This document shows, one piece after another, positions 1 to 8,244 of a stretch of DNA of 33,826 nt. A model generated the notes under the pieces. The model was not told the origin of the DNA. It worked only from the letters and a program-made list of their open reading frames with translations, and did no database searches. Source of the stretch: Sandaracinaceae bacterium (GTDB taxonomy: Bacteria; Myxococcota_A; Polyangia; Polyangiales; Sandaracinaceae); assembly GCA_019637095.1 (NCBI GenBank), contig JAHBWG010000093.1:1-33826 (forward strand). The letters run 5' to 3'. Each line of letters begins with the position of its first letter. Positions within the stretch are counted from its first letter, which is position 1. A program made the position numbers and the translations under genes.

Positions 1-34
1 ACCACCTCTCGGACGTCGTGAGGACGAAGAAGTC

Positions 35-1618
35 GTGAACGATCGGCTCGGCGCCGCGAGCAACCATCAAAGCACCGACGCACACCGCGTACGTTACTCG
101 TTTCTCTGTGAGACGCTGGCCGACCAGTACGTCGTCGGCGCGCTCGAGGGCGTCGAGGCGCTCGACACACCCTACCGCATGACGATCGGCCTCGAGGCGG
201 CGCAGCCGGAGACGGACGCGACCGAGCTCCTCGGCCGCGACGCCGTTCTCGTGATCGAGCGTGATGCGTACCAGCGCTACTTCCATGGCGTCATCGCCCG
301 TGTCACCGTGCACGACCACGAGCACCGTGAGGCGAGCACGGTGGAGCTCGTCCCGGCGCTCGAGGCCCTCGCCCTGACGCGCGACAGCCGCATCTTCCAG
401 GATCTGAGCGCCCTCGACATCGTGGAGCGCGTGCTCGGCGAGGGGCTCGCGCCGTACGGCCGGAGCATCGACGCGACGCTGCTGCACCGCGAGCGCTATC
501 TGATCCGGGACTACTGCGTGCAGTACGGCGAGACGTCGCTCGACTTCGTGCAGCGCCTGCTCGCCGAGGACGGGATCGGCTACTACTTCCAGCACGACGA
601 GACGGGGCCGGAGACCCTGGTCCTGTTCGATGAGTCGCCTCGCCTCTCGCGCGCCGAGACCCTCGACAGCGGGGCCGTGCGGTTCGAGCCGGTCGGCCGC
701 GCGTGGAGCGGGAGCGAGCCGATCGTGGGCTTCGAGACGTCGGTCTCGGTCGTCGCCTCCAAGGTCACGGTGCGCGACCACGACTGGGCGCGCGGGCGCT
801 CGCGCGTCGAGGCCGAGGCCGGCGTCGATGCGCGCGCCTCGCGCCACCGACACGATCACGAGTCCTACGAGCACGGCTTCGCCCGCGCGAGCACCATCCG
901 AGAGGACGACGAGGCCCTCGCCACGATGGTCGCGGCGCTGGTACGCGCCGCCCTGCCGCACGGAACCCCCGCGGGGATGCCGTTCCGCGTCATCGACCTC
1001 CCCGGCGCGGTCGTCGACGGCTTCACCTCGAACGATGCTTCGCATCAAGCGGGCGTCCGTGCGCAGCGGGTCAACCGCGACGCCGTGACCGGCCATGGCG
1101 TCGGGCTCGTCTGCGGCTTCGCGCCCGGTACGCTCTTCGAGCTCGTGGGCCACACGACGTTGGGCGTCGATGGGGAGTATCTCCTCACGCGCGTGACGCA
1201 CTCGAGCACCCCGATGTCCGGCAGCGAGCATGCCGGGGGCTCGACGACCGTCGAGGGCGCGAACTACTCGAACCGGTTCGACTGCATCCCGCGAGCCGTA
1301 CCCTGGCGTCCCGCGCGCCGGGCGCCCAAGCCGCGCATCTACGGCGTTCAGACCGCGACGGTCACGGGCCCGATGGGCATGGACGTCCACACCGACCAGC
1401 ACGGGCGCATCAAGGTCCGCTTCCCTTGGGATCGCGCGCCCGAGGACGTCTCCGGGAACCACACGTGCTGGCTTCGTGTCGCGCAGACCTGGGCCGGCTC
1501 CGGGGCCCCGGGGTTCGTCTTCATCCCGCGGGTCGGCATGGAGGTCGTCGTCTCCTTCGTCGACGGGGTGCAAATGCACCAATTCTGCGGAACGGCATGG
1601 ACCGGTCGTGTGCGGTAG
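35..1618 (+). CDS. vgrG: Type VI secretion tip protein VgrG, C-terminally truncated
   Basis: VgrG trimers form the spike at the tip of the type VI secretion tube. The 527-residue product has the gp27-like Phage_GPD region over about residues 20-330 (including the segment RYLIRDYCVQYGETSLDFVQRL, here broken as RYLIRDYCVQ / YGETSLDFVQ) and the start of the gp5 OB-fold near residues 437-511, with the hallmarks DQHGRIKVRFPWD, CWLRVAQTWAG and PRVGMEVVVSF. Where family members continue with a DPDRP-type segment, the rest of the OB-fold and the beta-helical needle, this one has a 16-residue unrelated tail and stops. The GTG start at 35 is preceded by GAGGACGAAG; the frame is open to the window edge, so an upstream start cannot be excluded. 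No frame downstream restores the missing part. It overlaps the next gene by 11 nt. Family assignment is firm; function as a complete spike is doubtful. Confidence 0.88.
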   Translation: MNDRLGAASNHQSTDAHRVRYSFLCETLADQYVVGALEGVEALDTPYRMTIGLEAAQPETDATELLGRDAVLVIERDAYQRYFHGVIARVTVHDHEHREASTVELVPALEALALTRDSRIFQDLSALDIVERVLGEGLAPYGRSIDATLLHRERYLIRDYCVQYGETSLDFVQRLLAEDGIGYYFQHDETGPETLVLFDESPRLSRAETLDSGAVRFEPVGRAWSGSEPIVGFETSVSVVASKVTVRDHDWARGRSRVEAEAGVDARASRHRHDHESYEHGFARASTIREDDEALATMVAALVRAALPHGTPAGMPFRVIDLPGAVVDGFTSNDASHQAGVRAQRVNRDAVTGHGVGLVCGFAPGTLFELVGHTTLGVDGEYLLTRVTHSSTPMSGSEHAGGSTTVEGANYSNRFDCIPRAVPWRPARRAPKPRIYGVQTATVTGPMGMDVHTDQHGRIKVRFPWDRAPEDVSGNHTCWLRVAQTWAGSGAPGFVFIPRVGMEVVVSFVDGVQMHQFCGTAWTGRVR

Positions 1619-2663
1619 CGCGTCCGCGGATCGGCCGTGGGCCGCGCTCGTCGCGGTGTTGCTGTCGGCGGGGTTGGGATGCGGCGCCGAGGAGGCGCCT
1701 CGGACGCGGGTGGACGCGGGTGCGCGGGCAGTGGGCGCGGGTGCGCGCACAGTGGACACGGGTGCCCGAGCACGAGACGCCGGTGCTCCGGCGATCACCG
1801 CGTCGGACGGGAGACCGATCCAGGATGCCCTCTCGGTTTCCAGAGGCCACGCGATGGCGCTGGCTCTTCCTCCGTTCACGGACCCACCCGAGGTCCTCGA
1901 CGAGGACGAGCCCGTCGAGGTCGTTCGCGGTCGGGTCGTGTCCGCAACCGGCGCCGGAGTGGGTGGCGCTCGCGTGCGCCTGGTCTCCCTCTCTCCGCGA
2001 GTCGGTGCGTCGGGACCCTTCGTCTTGGGTGTCGCGCGCACCTCTCGTTCGGGTCGTTTTCGGCTCGTCGTACCGGCCTACCCGTGCCCCCCGTCTCCGT
2101 CCCCATGCACGTACTCGTACCACCCCGGGCACGGAGCCCCGCTTTGGGACCACGAGTGCCTCGTCGTCGAGACAGATGACGTGGGCCGCACCATCGAGCT
2201 CCACGCCCCCACGATCGGGCGCAGGCGCCGGCTCCCCGCTGTGATCCGGCTCCCGCGCGTGGAGCAGGTGCGGGTCGAGCTCCGCTGCACCGAGCTTTCT
2301 GAAGAACGGCAGGTTGGCTTTCCGCGGGTCGACGTGATCTGGCCTCGGCGCTCTCGAAGAAGGGCGGCCGCTGACAGCGCCGAGGAGATGTGGGCGTCCC
2401 GCCTCTTGATCCCGGACGGGATCGTCTGGCCGGCCCCGGCGCTGCCCGGCCGTGACATCTTGGAGGCCGGACCCGTGCCGCCCGGTGCGCGCCGCTTTGC
2501 CGCGGAGATCGCGCTGCCACGGGGCCAGCGAATCACCCTCGAGGCGACAGGTCCTTGCGGCGCCGGACCCTGCGTCTGGGAGACGCGGCAGGTTGAGATC
2601 CCCGACGCCGGTCCGGTGGCCCCCATCGTGTTCGACTGCCCGCCGCCGAGTCAGCCGCGCTGA
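1608..2663 (+). CDS. Exported lipoprotein with carboxypeptidase-regulatory-like domain
   Basis: The GTG start at 1608 gives a 351-residue protein with an N-terminal hydrophobic segment (about residues 11-24) ending in SAGLGC, so Cys25 is the likely lipidation site, although Gly at -3 is not the classic lipobox residue. An Ala/Gly/Asp-rich linker made of a 21-bp tandem repeat follows. Residues about 100-210 begin VVRGRVVSATGAGVGGARV and alternate short strands, which fits a carboxypeptidase D regulatory-like (transthyretin-fold) domain. The rest is beta-rich with several Cys. I do not recognise the whole protein. Because it starts inside the end of vgrG it is probably translated with it, so a role as cargo, immunity or accessory protein of the secretion system is possible, but this is inferred from position only. 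Confidence 0.72.
   Translation: MCGSASADRPWAALVAVLLSAGLGCGAEEAPRTRVDAGARAVGAGARTVDTGARARDAGAPAITASDGRPIQDALSVSRGHAMALALPPFTDPPEVLDEDEPVEVVRGRVVSATGAGVGGARVRLVSLSPRVGASGPFVLGVARTSRSGRFRLVVPAYPCPPSPSPCTYSYHPGHGAPLWDHECLVVETDDVGRTIELHAPTIGRRRRLPAVIRLPRVEQVRVELRCTELSEERQVGFPRVDVIWPRRSRRRAAADSAEEMWASRLLIPDGIVWPAPALPGRDILEAGPVPPGARRFAAEIALPRGQRITLEATGPCGAGPCVWETRQVEIPDAGPVAPIVFDCPPPSQPR
1710..1772 (+). repeat. 3 x 21-bp tandem repeat in lipoprotein linker
   Basis: Three consecutive 21-bp units (1710-1730, 1731-1751, 1752-1772) share the core GTGGRCRCGGGTGC. They encode degenerate V-D-A-G-A-R-A heptads directly after the predicted lipid anchor. The period is a multiple of three, so copy-number change would keep the frame and alter only linker length. 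Confidence 0.75.
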
Positions 2664-2724
2664 TGTGAACGTCTCGAACCATCCGAATTCATTGCTTTCT
2701 GATCACGCAACGTGCTTGAGTTGC

Positions 2725-5424
2725 TCAGCGCCACTCGCCGCGGAGGGCGACGAGGGCGTGCGCGGGAGAGTCGCTGCGCATCTCGAGCTCGAGCCGCGCC
2801 GGGCGGCCGGCGAGGGCGGGGGTGGGGATGCGCAGCTCCTCGAGGGCGCCGGTGGGCTCGAGGGGGATCGTGACGCGGGCGCGCTCCTCGCCGGCGACGC
2901 GGACGATCAGGGTGCCTCCGCCGCGCTCGCGGTCGGGGACGGCCCAGCTCAGGACGAGCTCGCGCCCCGCGCGCACGTCGGGCCAGGTGACGGTGCGCGG
3001 CTGGCGGCCAGGGCCGCTCGGGACGAGGAGGAGATCGTGGCGAGCCCCCGCGACGCGGAGGTCACGGGTGCTCGTGGCGCGGCCGACCATCTGGGTGAGG
3101 CCGCGGTCGAGCTGGCTGCACTCCCAGCTCAGGTGCTCCCACGCGAGGAAGTCGCACGGGACGCGCTCACCGACCCGCACCACGGCGCCGCGCACACCCT
3201 CGAAGGACTCGAGCCGGAACGGCTCCGCCGCGAGGGCGACACGGCGCGCCGCGCCGATCACGAACAAGAGCGCGAGCGCCGCGGCGAGCGCGTACGCGCC
3301 GCGGCGGCGCGGCATGGGGATGCGACCATACGCGCGCGCGACGCCGTCCGCGACGAGCGCGAGCGGCGGCGCGAGGAGCAGGGTCGAGAGGGGCTCCCAC
3401 CAGCCCTCCGGTGAGCGCGTGCCGACGCCGGGCGCGAGCGCGGCGAGCGCGCTCAGGCCGAGCGCGGCGGCGAGGCGGCGGTCACGCCACCACGCGATGA
3501 CGAGCCCGGCCGGCGCGAGGAGCAAGAGCGGCCAGAGCAGGCGCGCCGGCACGCGGTCGGCGGCGCTCTCCCGCAGCGCCTCGAGCAAGCCTCGCTGCGT
3601 GCCGCGCGCCGTCGCGTCGCCGACCACGACGAGGTCGTCGGGCGAGGCGAAGGGGACGCCGTACAGCGCGCCCGTCGCGACGCCGTGGAGCACGAGCGCC
3701 GGGAGCGCGCCCTTGGCGGCGCCGATCCACGCGCGGCGGTCGGCGAGCAGCGGCAGGAGCGCGGGCAGACCCAGCCAGAGGGTGCCCGCGGTCCAGCCCG
3801 CGAGCGCGGCGAGGGCGCCGGCGAGGTTGTAGCGGCGGCTCGCGCCGAGCTCGAGCGCGGCGAGCGCCATCGGCAGCGCGACGAGCAGCGGCCCGCCGTG
3901 CAGCGCGGCGTCGCGCACCCACGGGAGCATGAGCGGCGCGGCGGCCACGAGCGCGGCGAGCGGCGCGGGGACGAGGCGGCGCAGGAACGCGGCGGCGAAG
4001 AAGATCGCGACGCCGAGCAGGCCGAGGTGCAAGACCGCGAGGCCCCACGGCCCCGCCGCCGCGAACGGCGCGCCGACGAGCAGCGCGGGCAGCGGGACGC
4101 GCGCGAGCCACGCGCCGCCGAGGCCGGCGGCGACGGGCGAGCGCTCCGCGTAGCCGACGAGGACGGCGCCCTCGCCGAGCACCTCGCGCAGATCGAGCCT
4201 GCCCGACGCGAGCGCCTCCGCCGCGAGCCGCCACGCGCCGCCGAGGCGCCCGTCGATCGGCTCGAACGGCAGCGCGGCGAGCGCGACCGCGACCGCGGCG
4301 AGCGCGGCGATCACCGCCGCGCGCGCGCGCACCCGCCGGAAGAGGAGCTCCGCGAGCCAGTCGACGGACGCGCCGAGCGCGGGGAGCGCGAGCGAGAGCG
4401 CGACCCAGTGGAAGCGGTGCCCTTCGTAGATGTAGACGGAGAACACGTAGACGCTCGCGAGCACGCCGACGACGAGCCCGAGCATGGTCCAGCGGCCGCG
4501 CGCGCAGAGGCGCAAGAGGCCCGGCACGGCGAGGGGCAAGACCGCGAACGCGCGGCCGAGCGGGTAGCCGCCGAAGAAGGTGCGGTGGAGGCCCTCGGCG
4601 AGCGGGGTGCCGAACGCGTCGACGTGCGTCGCGAGCGCGGGCGCGCCGTTCGCGGTGACGACGGTGCGGTTGTAGCCCGTCCACCACGGCCGCCCGAAGA
4701 GGTACGTGTTGATCGCGCCGAACGCCGCGAGCGTCGCGGCGCCGGCGGCGAGCGCGTGGCCGAGCTCGCGCCAGTGCCGACGCTCGACGTAGATGAGCAC
4801 GGGCGTCAGCGACAAGATGAGCGCCGTCGGGCGCACCACGACCGCGAGCGCGACGAAGACGCCGGCCGCGATCGGGCGGCGCGTGAGCGCGCACGCGAGG
4901 CCGGTGAGGAAGAGCGCGACCTGCAGCAGATCGGCGCTGTAGTTGTAGGCCGACTCGAGGATCGCGGTGCCGAAGAGGAAGATCGCGACGGCCACCGCCG
5001 CGCCCGCGGGCGAGGCGTACTCGACCGCGAAGCGGTAGCCGGCCCAGGCGATCCAGCCGAAGAGCGCGAGGTTGAAGAGGAGCGTGCCGAACAGGCCGAA
5101 CGCCCAGTAGGCGGGCGTCGACAGGACGGGGAGCAACCAGGTGTGCTTGGGCCAGTACTCGCCGTTGCGGCCGAGCGCGACGTTGCTCCACGCGGGGTCG
5201 AGGTCGCGGTTCCAGCCGAGGTCCTGGTCGTACCAGCTCGAGGCGAACGCGTGCTGCTCGAGGCTGAACGACTCGACGATCGTCTGGTTGACGTTCGTGT
5301 GGAAGCGGCAGTCGCGGATGATCCAGGTGCTCGGGACGAGCTGCGGCGCGACGCTGGCCACCGCCACGACGAACGCGGCGAAGGCGAGCCCGATCGCGAT
5401 CCTCGGCTCGGCGGGGGCGCGCAT
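2725..5424 (-). CDS. Polytopic membrane protein, GT-C glycosyltransferase-like, with C-terminal beta domain
   Basis: An 899-residue protein with an N-terminal membrane anchor, a first external loop carrying conserved-looking polar residues (IIRDCRFHTNVNQ, SSWYDQDLGWNRD, YWPKHTW) and then many hydrophobic helices to about residue 730. This layout, with an acidic first loop, fits lipid-linked sugar-using GT-C transferases of the ArnT/PMT type, but no diagnostic motif fixes donor or acceptor. From about residue 745 to the end there is a soluble, strand-rich, probably periplasmic domain with a Cys pair (PCDFLAW, SWECSQ), perhaps a carbohydrate-binding module. ATG start at 5424. A TATCCT hexamer lies 13 nt before the start. 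It converges on the preceding lipoprotein gene with a 61-bp gap. It could instead be a transporter-like membrane protein of unknown function. Confidence 0.7.
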   Translation of the reverse strand: MRAPAEPRIAIGLAFAAFVVAVASVAPQLVPSTWIIRDCRFHTNVNQTIVESFSLEQHAFASSWYDQDLGWNRDLDPAWSNVALGRNGEYWPKHTWLLPVLSTPAYWAFGLFGTLLFNLALFGWIAWAGYRFAVEYASPAGAAVAVAIFLFGTAILESAYNYSADLLQVALFLTGLACALTRRPIAAGVFVALAVVVRPTALILSLTPVLIYVERRHWRELGHALAAGAATLAAFGAINTYLFGRPWWTGYNRTVVTANGAPALATHVDAFGTPLAEGLHRTFFGGYPLGRAFAVLPLAVPGLLRLCARGRWTMLGLVVGVLASVYVFSVYIYEGHRFHWVALSLALPALGASVDWLAELLFRRVRARAAVIAALAAVAVALAALPFEPIDGRLGGAWRLAAEALASGRLDLREVLGEGAVLVGYAERSPVAAGLGGAWLARVPLPALLVGAPFAAAGPWGLAVLHLGLLGVAIFFAAAFLRRLVPAPLAALVAAAPLMLPWVRDAALHGGPLLVALPMALAALELGASRRYNLAGALAALAGWTAGTLWLGLPALLPLLADRRAWIGAAKGALPALVLHGVATGALYGVPFASPDDLVVVGDATARGTQRGLLEALRESAADRVPARLLWPLLLLAPAGLVIAWWRDRRLAAALGLSALAALAPGVGTRSPEGWWEPLSTLLLAPPLALVADGVARAYGRIPMPRRRGAYALAAALALLFVIGAARRVALAAEPFRLESFEGVRGAVVRVGERVPCDFLAWEHLSWECSQLDRGLTQMVGRATSTRDLRVAGARHDLLLVPSGPGRQPRTVTWPDVRAGRELVLSWAVPDRERGGGTLIVRVAGEERARVTIPLEPTGALEELRIPTPALAGRPARLELEMRSDSPAHALVALRGEWR

Positions 5425-5566
5425 GGAAGCGGCGCGGAGGATAGCGCTTCGCGCGCGTGCGGTGCGCCGTTCGGCTCACCGGCGCGTGCGCGGTCCGCGC
5501 GCGCCGGCTCGAGCTCGCGATCGGCGCGGCACGCGAGGCGCGGGCGGCGCGGCACGCACGCCGGGG

Positions 5567-5572
5567 TAGCAT
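5567..5572 (+). promoter_or_regulatory. Candidate leaderless -10 (TAGCAT) of the DUF2505-like gene
   Basis: TAGCAT ends 5 nt before the GTG at 5578 and there is no Shine-Dalgarno sequence between them. No -35-like TTG is seen 16-18 bp upstream. The rest of the 153-bp divergent interval 5425-5577 is extremely GC-rich and shows nothing else I can support. Confidence 0.35.
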
Positions 5573-5577
5573 GCGGC

Positions 5578-6039
5578 GTGGCCGTCCGGCTCCACGACGA
5601 GCGGCGCTACGCGATCGCGCCGGCGCGCCTCGCGGCGATCTGGCGGGACCCGGCGTTCCAAGAGGCGCGCAGCGCACACCTCGGGACGCTCGCGGCGCGC
5701 TGCGTCGTCGAGGGCGACGACGTGGTGCTCGAGGAGACGCGCGACACCGGCTGGCCGCCGCACGTCTACGTGACGCGCCTCACGACGCGCTGGGACGGGC
5801 TCTGCGCGCGCTGGACGCTCGAGCGGCTCGCGGGCCCCGGGGACGCACACGCCTCGGGCTCGCTGGTGATCCGCCCCGCGGCGGAGGGGGCCTCGCTCAC
5901 CCTCGAGGGCTCGCTCGAGGTCCGCGTGCCCGTGCTGAGCGGGCTGATCGAGCGCCTCGCCCGCCGGGCCCTCGTCGCCGAGCGCGACCGCGAGGCGCGC
6001 TTCGTCGAGGCGTGGATCGCGGCTCGCCGCGAGCCATGA
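5578..6039 (+). CDS. DUF2505-like (SRPBCC-fold) protein
   Basis: A 153-residue protein that begins AVRLHDERRYAIAPARLAAIW and ends with a basic helix (LIERLARRALVAERDREARF). The layout is an N-terminal strand with helix, a run of antiparallel strands and a long C-terminal helix, which matches the START/SRPBCC ligand-binding fold and in particular DUF2505, whose members are about this size. The segment RDTGWPPHVYVTRLTTRWD lies in the sheet. The GTG at 5578 was chosen because it is the first start giving the complete domain and has TAGCAT 5 nt upstream. Ligand and role are unknown. It stands alone, divergent from the GT-C-like gene, and the AT-rich TetR control region begins directly after its stop. 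Confidence 0.7.
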   Translation: MAVRLHDERRYAIAPARLAAIWRDPAFQEARSAHLGTLAARCVVEGDDVVLEETRDTGWPPHVYVTRLTTRWDGLCARWTLERLAGPGDAHASGSLVIRPAAEGASLTLEGSLEVRVPVLSGLIERLARRALVAERDREARFVEAWIAARREP

Positions 6040-6042
6040 GCC

Positions 6043-6128
6043 GCTCGATTACCAAGTGGTTTTCATATGATACAGATCGATGAGTTTTGTATGTTGACCG
6101 TTCAAAATATGGCCTCATGCTCTGAGGC
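6043..6128 (+). promoter_or_regulatory. AT-rich control region upstream of the tetR-P450 operon
   Basis: This short stretch is strikingly AT-rich against GC-rich flanks. It contains the perfect 8-bp palindrome TCATATGA (6063-6070), the -10-like TATGAT (6066-6071) and the palindrome TTGACCGTTCAA (6094-6105). No strong Shine-Dalgarno precedes the regulator start. It is the most obvious base-composition break in the window and most likely holds the promoter and operator of the two-gene operon. Confidence 0.5.
6094..6105 (+). promoter_or_regulatory. Candidate TetR operator palindrome
   Basis: TTGACCGTTCAA is a 12-bp inverted repeat with 10 of 12 positions symmetric. It lies 24 bp before the start of the TetR-family gene, where such regulators commonly bind to control their own operon. 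TTGACC could also serve as a -35 element. Binding by this regulator is inference. Confidence 0.42.
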
Positions 6129-6749
6129 GTGCGCAAGGCGGAGCAGTCGGCGAAGACGAAGGGGGCGCTGCTCGAGGCCGCGATCGCGCTCTTCGGCGAG
6201 CACGGGTATCGCGCCACCAGCCTCAAGGCTGTCGCGGAGCGCGCCGGGATCACGCACGGCGTCATCCCGTTCCACTTCGGGAGCAAGGAAGGCTTGTTGC
6301 TCGCCGTCGTCGAGGAGTGCTTCGGGCGCTTCTTCGAGTCCGTCCTCGCGCCGCTGCGCGACCGGCCGCGCGACTACGGCCTGGGCGACCTCGCGGCGAT
6401 CCTCGAGGCCCAGGTCGAGTTCTCCGAGCGCCACCCCCGGATCGTGCAGGTGTTCCAGGTCCTGATGGCCGAGGCAATCGGGTCGAGCCCCGAGCTGCGC
6501 CCGCACTACGCCGCGTTCCAGGCGCGCACGCACGCGCTCGGGTGCGCGTGGGCGCGCGAGGGGATCGAGCAAGGGGTCTTGCGCGCGGATCTCGACGTCG
6601 AGGGGACGGTCCACGCCGTCCTCGCGCTCCTGACCGGCGTGCGCACGCACCACCTGCTCGCCGGCGTCGACCGCCGCGCGGCGTACCGCGCGATGTTGAA
6701 GGTTCTCGAGGCGGGCGTGCTCGCCTCGCCCGGAGGGACGAAGCGATGA
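6129..6749 (+). CDS. TetR/AcrR-family transcriptional regulator
   Basis: A 206-residue one-component repressor-type regulator. The N-terminal domain has the family helix-turn-helix at residues about 29-50 (TSLKAVAERAGITHGVIPFHF) followed by the helix-4 signature GSKEGLLLAVVEECF; the remaining about 150 residues are all-helical, as expected for the ligand-binding and dimerisation domain. The length is typical. GTG start at 6129. Its stop overlaps the P450 start in ATGA, so both are co-translated, which suggests that the regulator controls the P450 and itself in response to a hydrophobic substrate or product. The ligand is not predictable from sequence. Confidence 0.93.
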   Translation: MRKAEQSAKTKGALLEAAIALFGEHGYRATSLKAVAERAGITHGVIPFHFGSKEGLLLAVVEECFGRFFESVLAPLRDRPRDYGLGDLAAILEAQVEFSERHPRIVQVFQVLMAEAIGSSPELRPHYAAFQARTHALGCAWAREGIEQGVLRADLDVEGTVHAVLALLTGVRTHHLLAGVDRRAAYRAMLKVLEAGVLASPGGTKR

Positions 6750-8239
6750 TGAACACGACGACGACCACGCCGCGGCGCCGCGAGGCGCCGGTCCCCGACC
6801 GGATCGAGCTCGACGGCGCGGAGGGCGCCTTCCGCCCCTTCCTCGTCGAGTCGCTGCGGGACGCGCTCGGCGGCGTGATCCACCGCGAGCCCGCGATCCC
6901 GCGCTCGCGCCGCGCGCCCGAGCCGAGCGGCGCCGACCCGCTCCTCGGCCACCTGCGCGAGGGCGTCGGCGACCCGCTCACCGCGTTCCTGCGCTGGCGC
7001 GCCGAGGTCGGCGACGTCGCCCGCATGCGCCTCGGGCCGACCGTCGTGCACCTCGTCAGCCACCCCGACCTCGTGCGCGAGGTCCTCAAGGACCGGCACC
7101 GCGAGTTCGTCAAGCCGCTCTACGGCCGCAAGAACCTCGCGAAGATCCTCGGCAACGGGCTGCTCGTCTCCGAGGGCGACTTCTGGCTGCGGCAGCGCCG
7201 GATCGCGCAGCCCGCGTTCCACAAGAAGCGGATCGACGCGTTCGGCGCGCGCATGGTGATCGCCGCCGAGGCGCTCGGCGACGAGTGGGCGAGCCGCGAC
7301 GCGCCGTTCGACGTCGCGCGCGACATGATGCGAGTGACCCTTCGTATCGTGCAAGAGACGTTGCTCGGCGCCGAGCCCACCCAGGACTCGGACCGGATCT
7401 TCGACTCCGTCAGCTACCTGATCGCGGCGATGAACCAGCGGTTCCGCCGCGTGATCGCGCCGCCCGAGAGCTGGCCGACGCCGGCGAACCTGCGCTTCGC
7501 GCGCCACCGCGAGGTGCTCGACGAGACCGTCGCGTCGATCATCCGGCAGCGGCGCGCGCGGCCGGGAGAGGGCGACGATCTCTTGAGCATGCTGCTCGAG
7601 ACGGTCGACGAGGAGACGGGCGAGTCGATGGACGACCGCCAGCTGCGCGACGAGGTGATGACCATCTTCCTCGCCGGGCACGAGACGACGGCCAACGCGC
7701 TGAGCTGGACGTTCTACCTGCTCGGCAAGCACCCGGAGGTCGCGCGCCGCCTGCGCGAGGAGCTGCGCGCGGTGCTCGGCGGGCGCCCGCCGACCGCTGA
7801 CGACTACCGCGCGCTCGAGTACACGCGGATGGTCTTCAGCGAGGCGATGCGGCTCTACCCGCCGGCGTGGATCCTCGCGCGCGCGCCGCGCGTCGACACC
7901 GAGCTCGGCGGCTACCTCCTCGAGGGCGGGAGCCGGATGTTCATCAGCCCGTGGGTCGTGCACCGCCACCCGGACGTGTGGCCCGACCCCGAGGGCTTCG
8001 ACCCCGAGCGCTTCCGCGACCCGAAGGCGATCGACCCGTTCGCGTTCTTCCCGTTCGGCGGCGGCCGGCGCATGTGCATCGGGCAGGGCTTCGCGATGCT
8101 CGAGGGCGTGCTCATCCTCGCGAGCCTCGCGCAGCGCTTCCACCTCGAGCTCGTCCCCGGACACCCGGTCGCGCCCGAGGCGATGGTCACGCTGCGCCCC
8201 AAGCACGGCGTGCGCGTCGTCGCCCGCAAGCTGGCTTGA
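6746..8239 (+). CDS. Cytochrome P450 monooxygenase
   Basis: A 497-residue soluble P450. The I-helix oxygen-activation motif is A310-G-H-E-T-T315, the ExxR pair is E366-A-M-R369, and the haem loop FPFGGGRRMCIG places the axial cysteine at Cys444. All catalytic elements are therefore intact. The I-helix and haem loop resemble class-II-like bacterial P450s (CYP102/CYP4-like) that hydroxylate fatty acids or terpenoids, but the substrate is unknown. A Thr-rich, disordered N-terminus of about 50 residues precedes the first conserved region. The start is ATG 6746, with GGAGGGA 8 nt upstream and a 4-nt overlap with tetR. No ferredoxin or reductase gene is nearby, so electrons must come from elsewhere. 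It converges on the PilZ gene with only 5 bp between stops. Confidence 0.95.
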   Translation: MMNTTTTTPRRREAPVPDRIELDGAEGAFRPFLVESLRDALGGVIHREPAIPRSRRAPEPSGADPLLGHLREGVGDPLTAFLRWRAEVGDVARMRLGPTVVHLVSHPDLVREVLKDRHREFVKPLYGRKNLAKILGNGLLVSEGDFWLRQRRIAQPAFHKKRIDAFGARMVIAAEALGDEWASRDAPFDVARDMMRVTLRIVQETLLGAEPTQDSDRIFDSVSYLIAAMNQRFRRVIAPPESWPTPANLRFARHREVLDETVASIIRQRRARPGEGDDLLSMLLETVDEETGESMDDRQLRDEVMTIFLAGHETTANALSWTFYLLGKHPEVARRLREELRAVLGGRPPTADDYRALEYTRMVFSEAMRLYPPAWILARAPRVDTELGGYLLEGGSRMFISPWVVHRHPDVWPDPEGFDPERFRDPKAIDPFAFFPFGGGRRMCIGQGFAMLEGVLILASLAQRFHLELVPGHPVAPEAMVTLRPKHGVRVVARKLA

Positions 8240-8244
8240 CGCGG

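Noticed and set aside
1-34. End of a further gene before vgrG
   Set aside because: Only 34 bases are visible. A TGA at 19-21 could be a stop codon, but no protein can be recognised.
2707-2724. Small stem GCAAC / GTTGC between convergent genes as terminator
   Set aside because: Only 5 bp with an 8-nt loop and no T-tract, so too weak to call.
3685-5577. Long plus-strand frame opposite the GT-C-like membrane protein, continuous with the DUF2505-like gene
   Set aside because: The translation before 5578 is Arg/Glu/Ala-rich without any domain and mirrors the membrane protein on the other strand. Real coding begins at GTG 5578.
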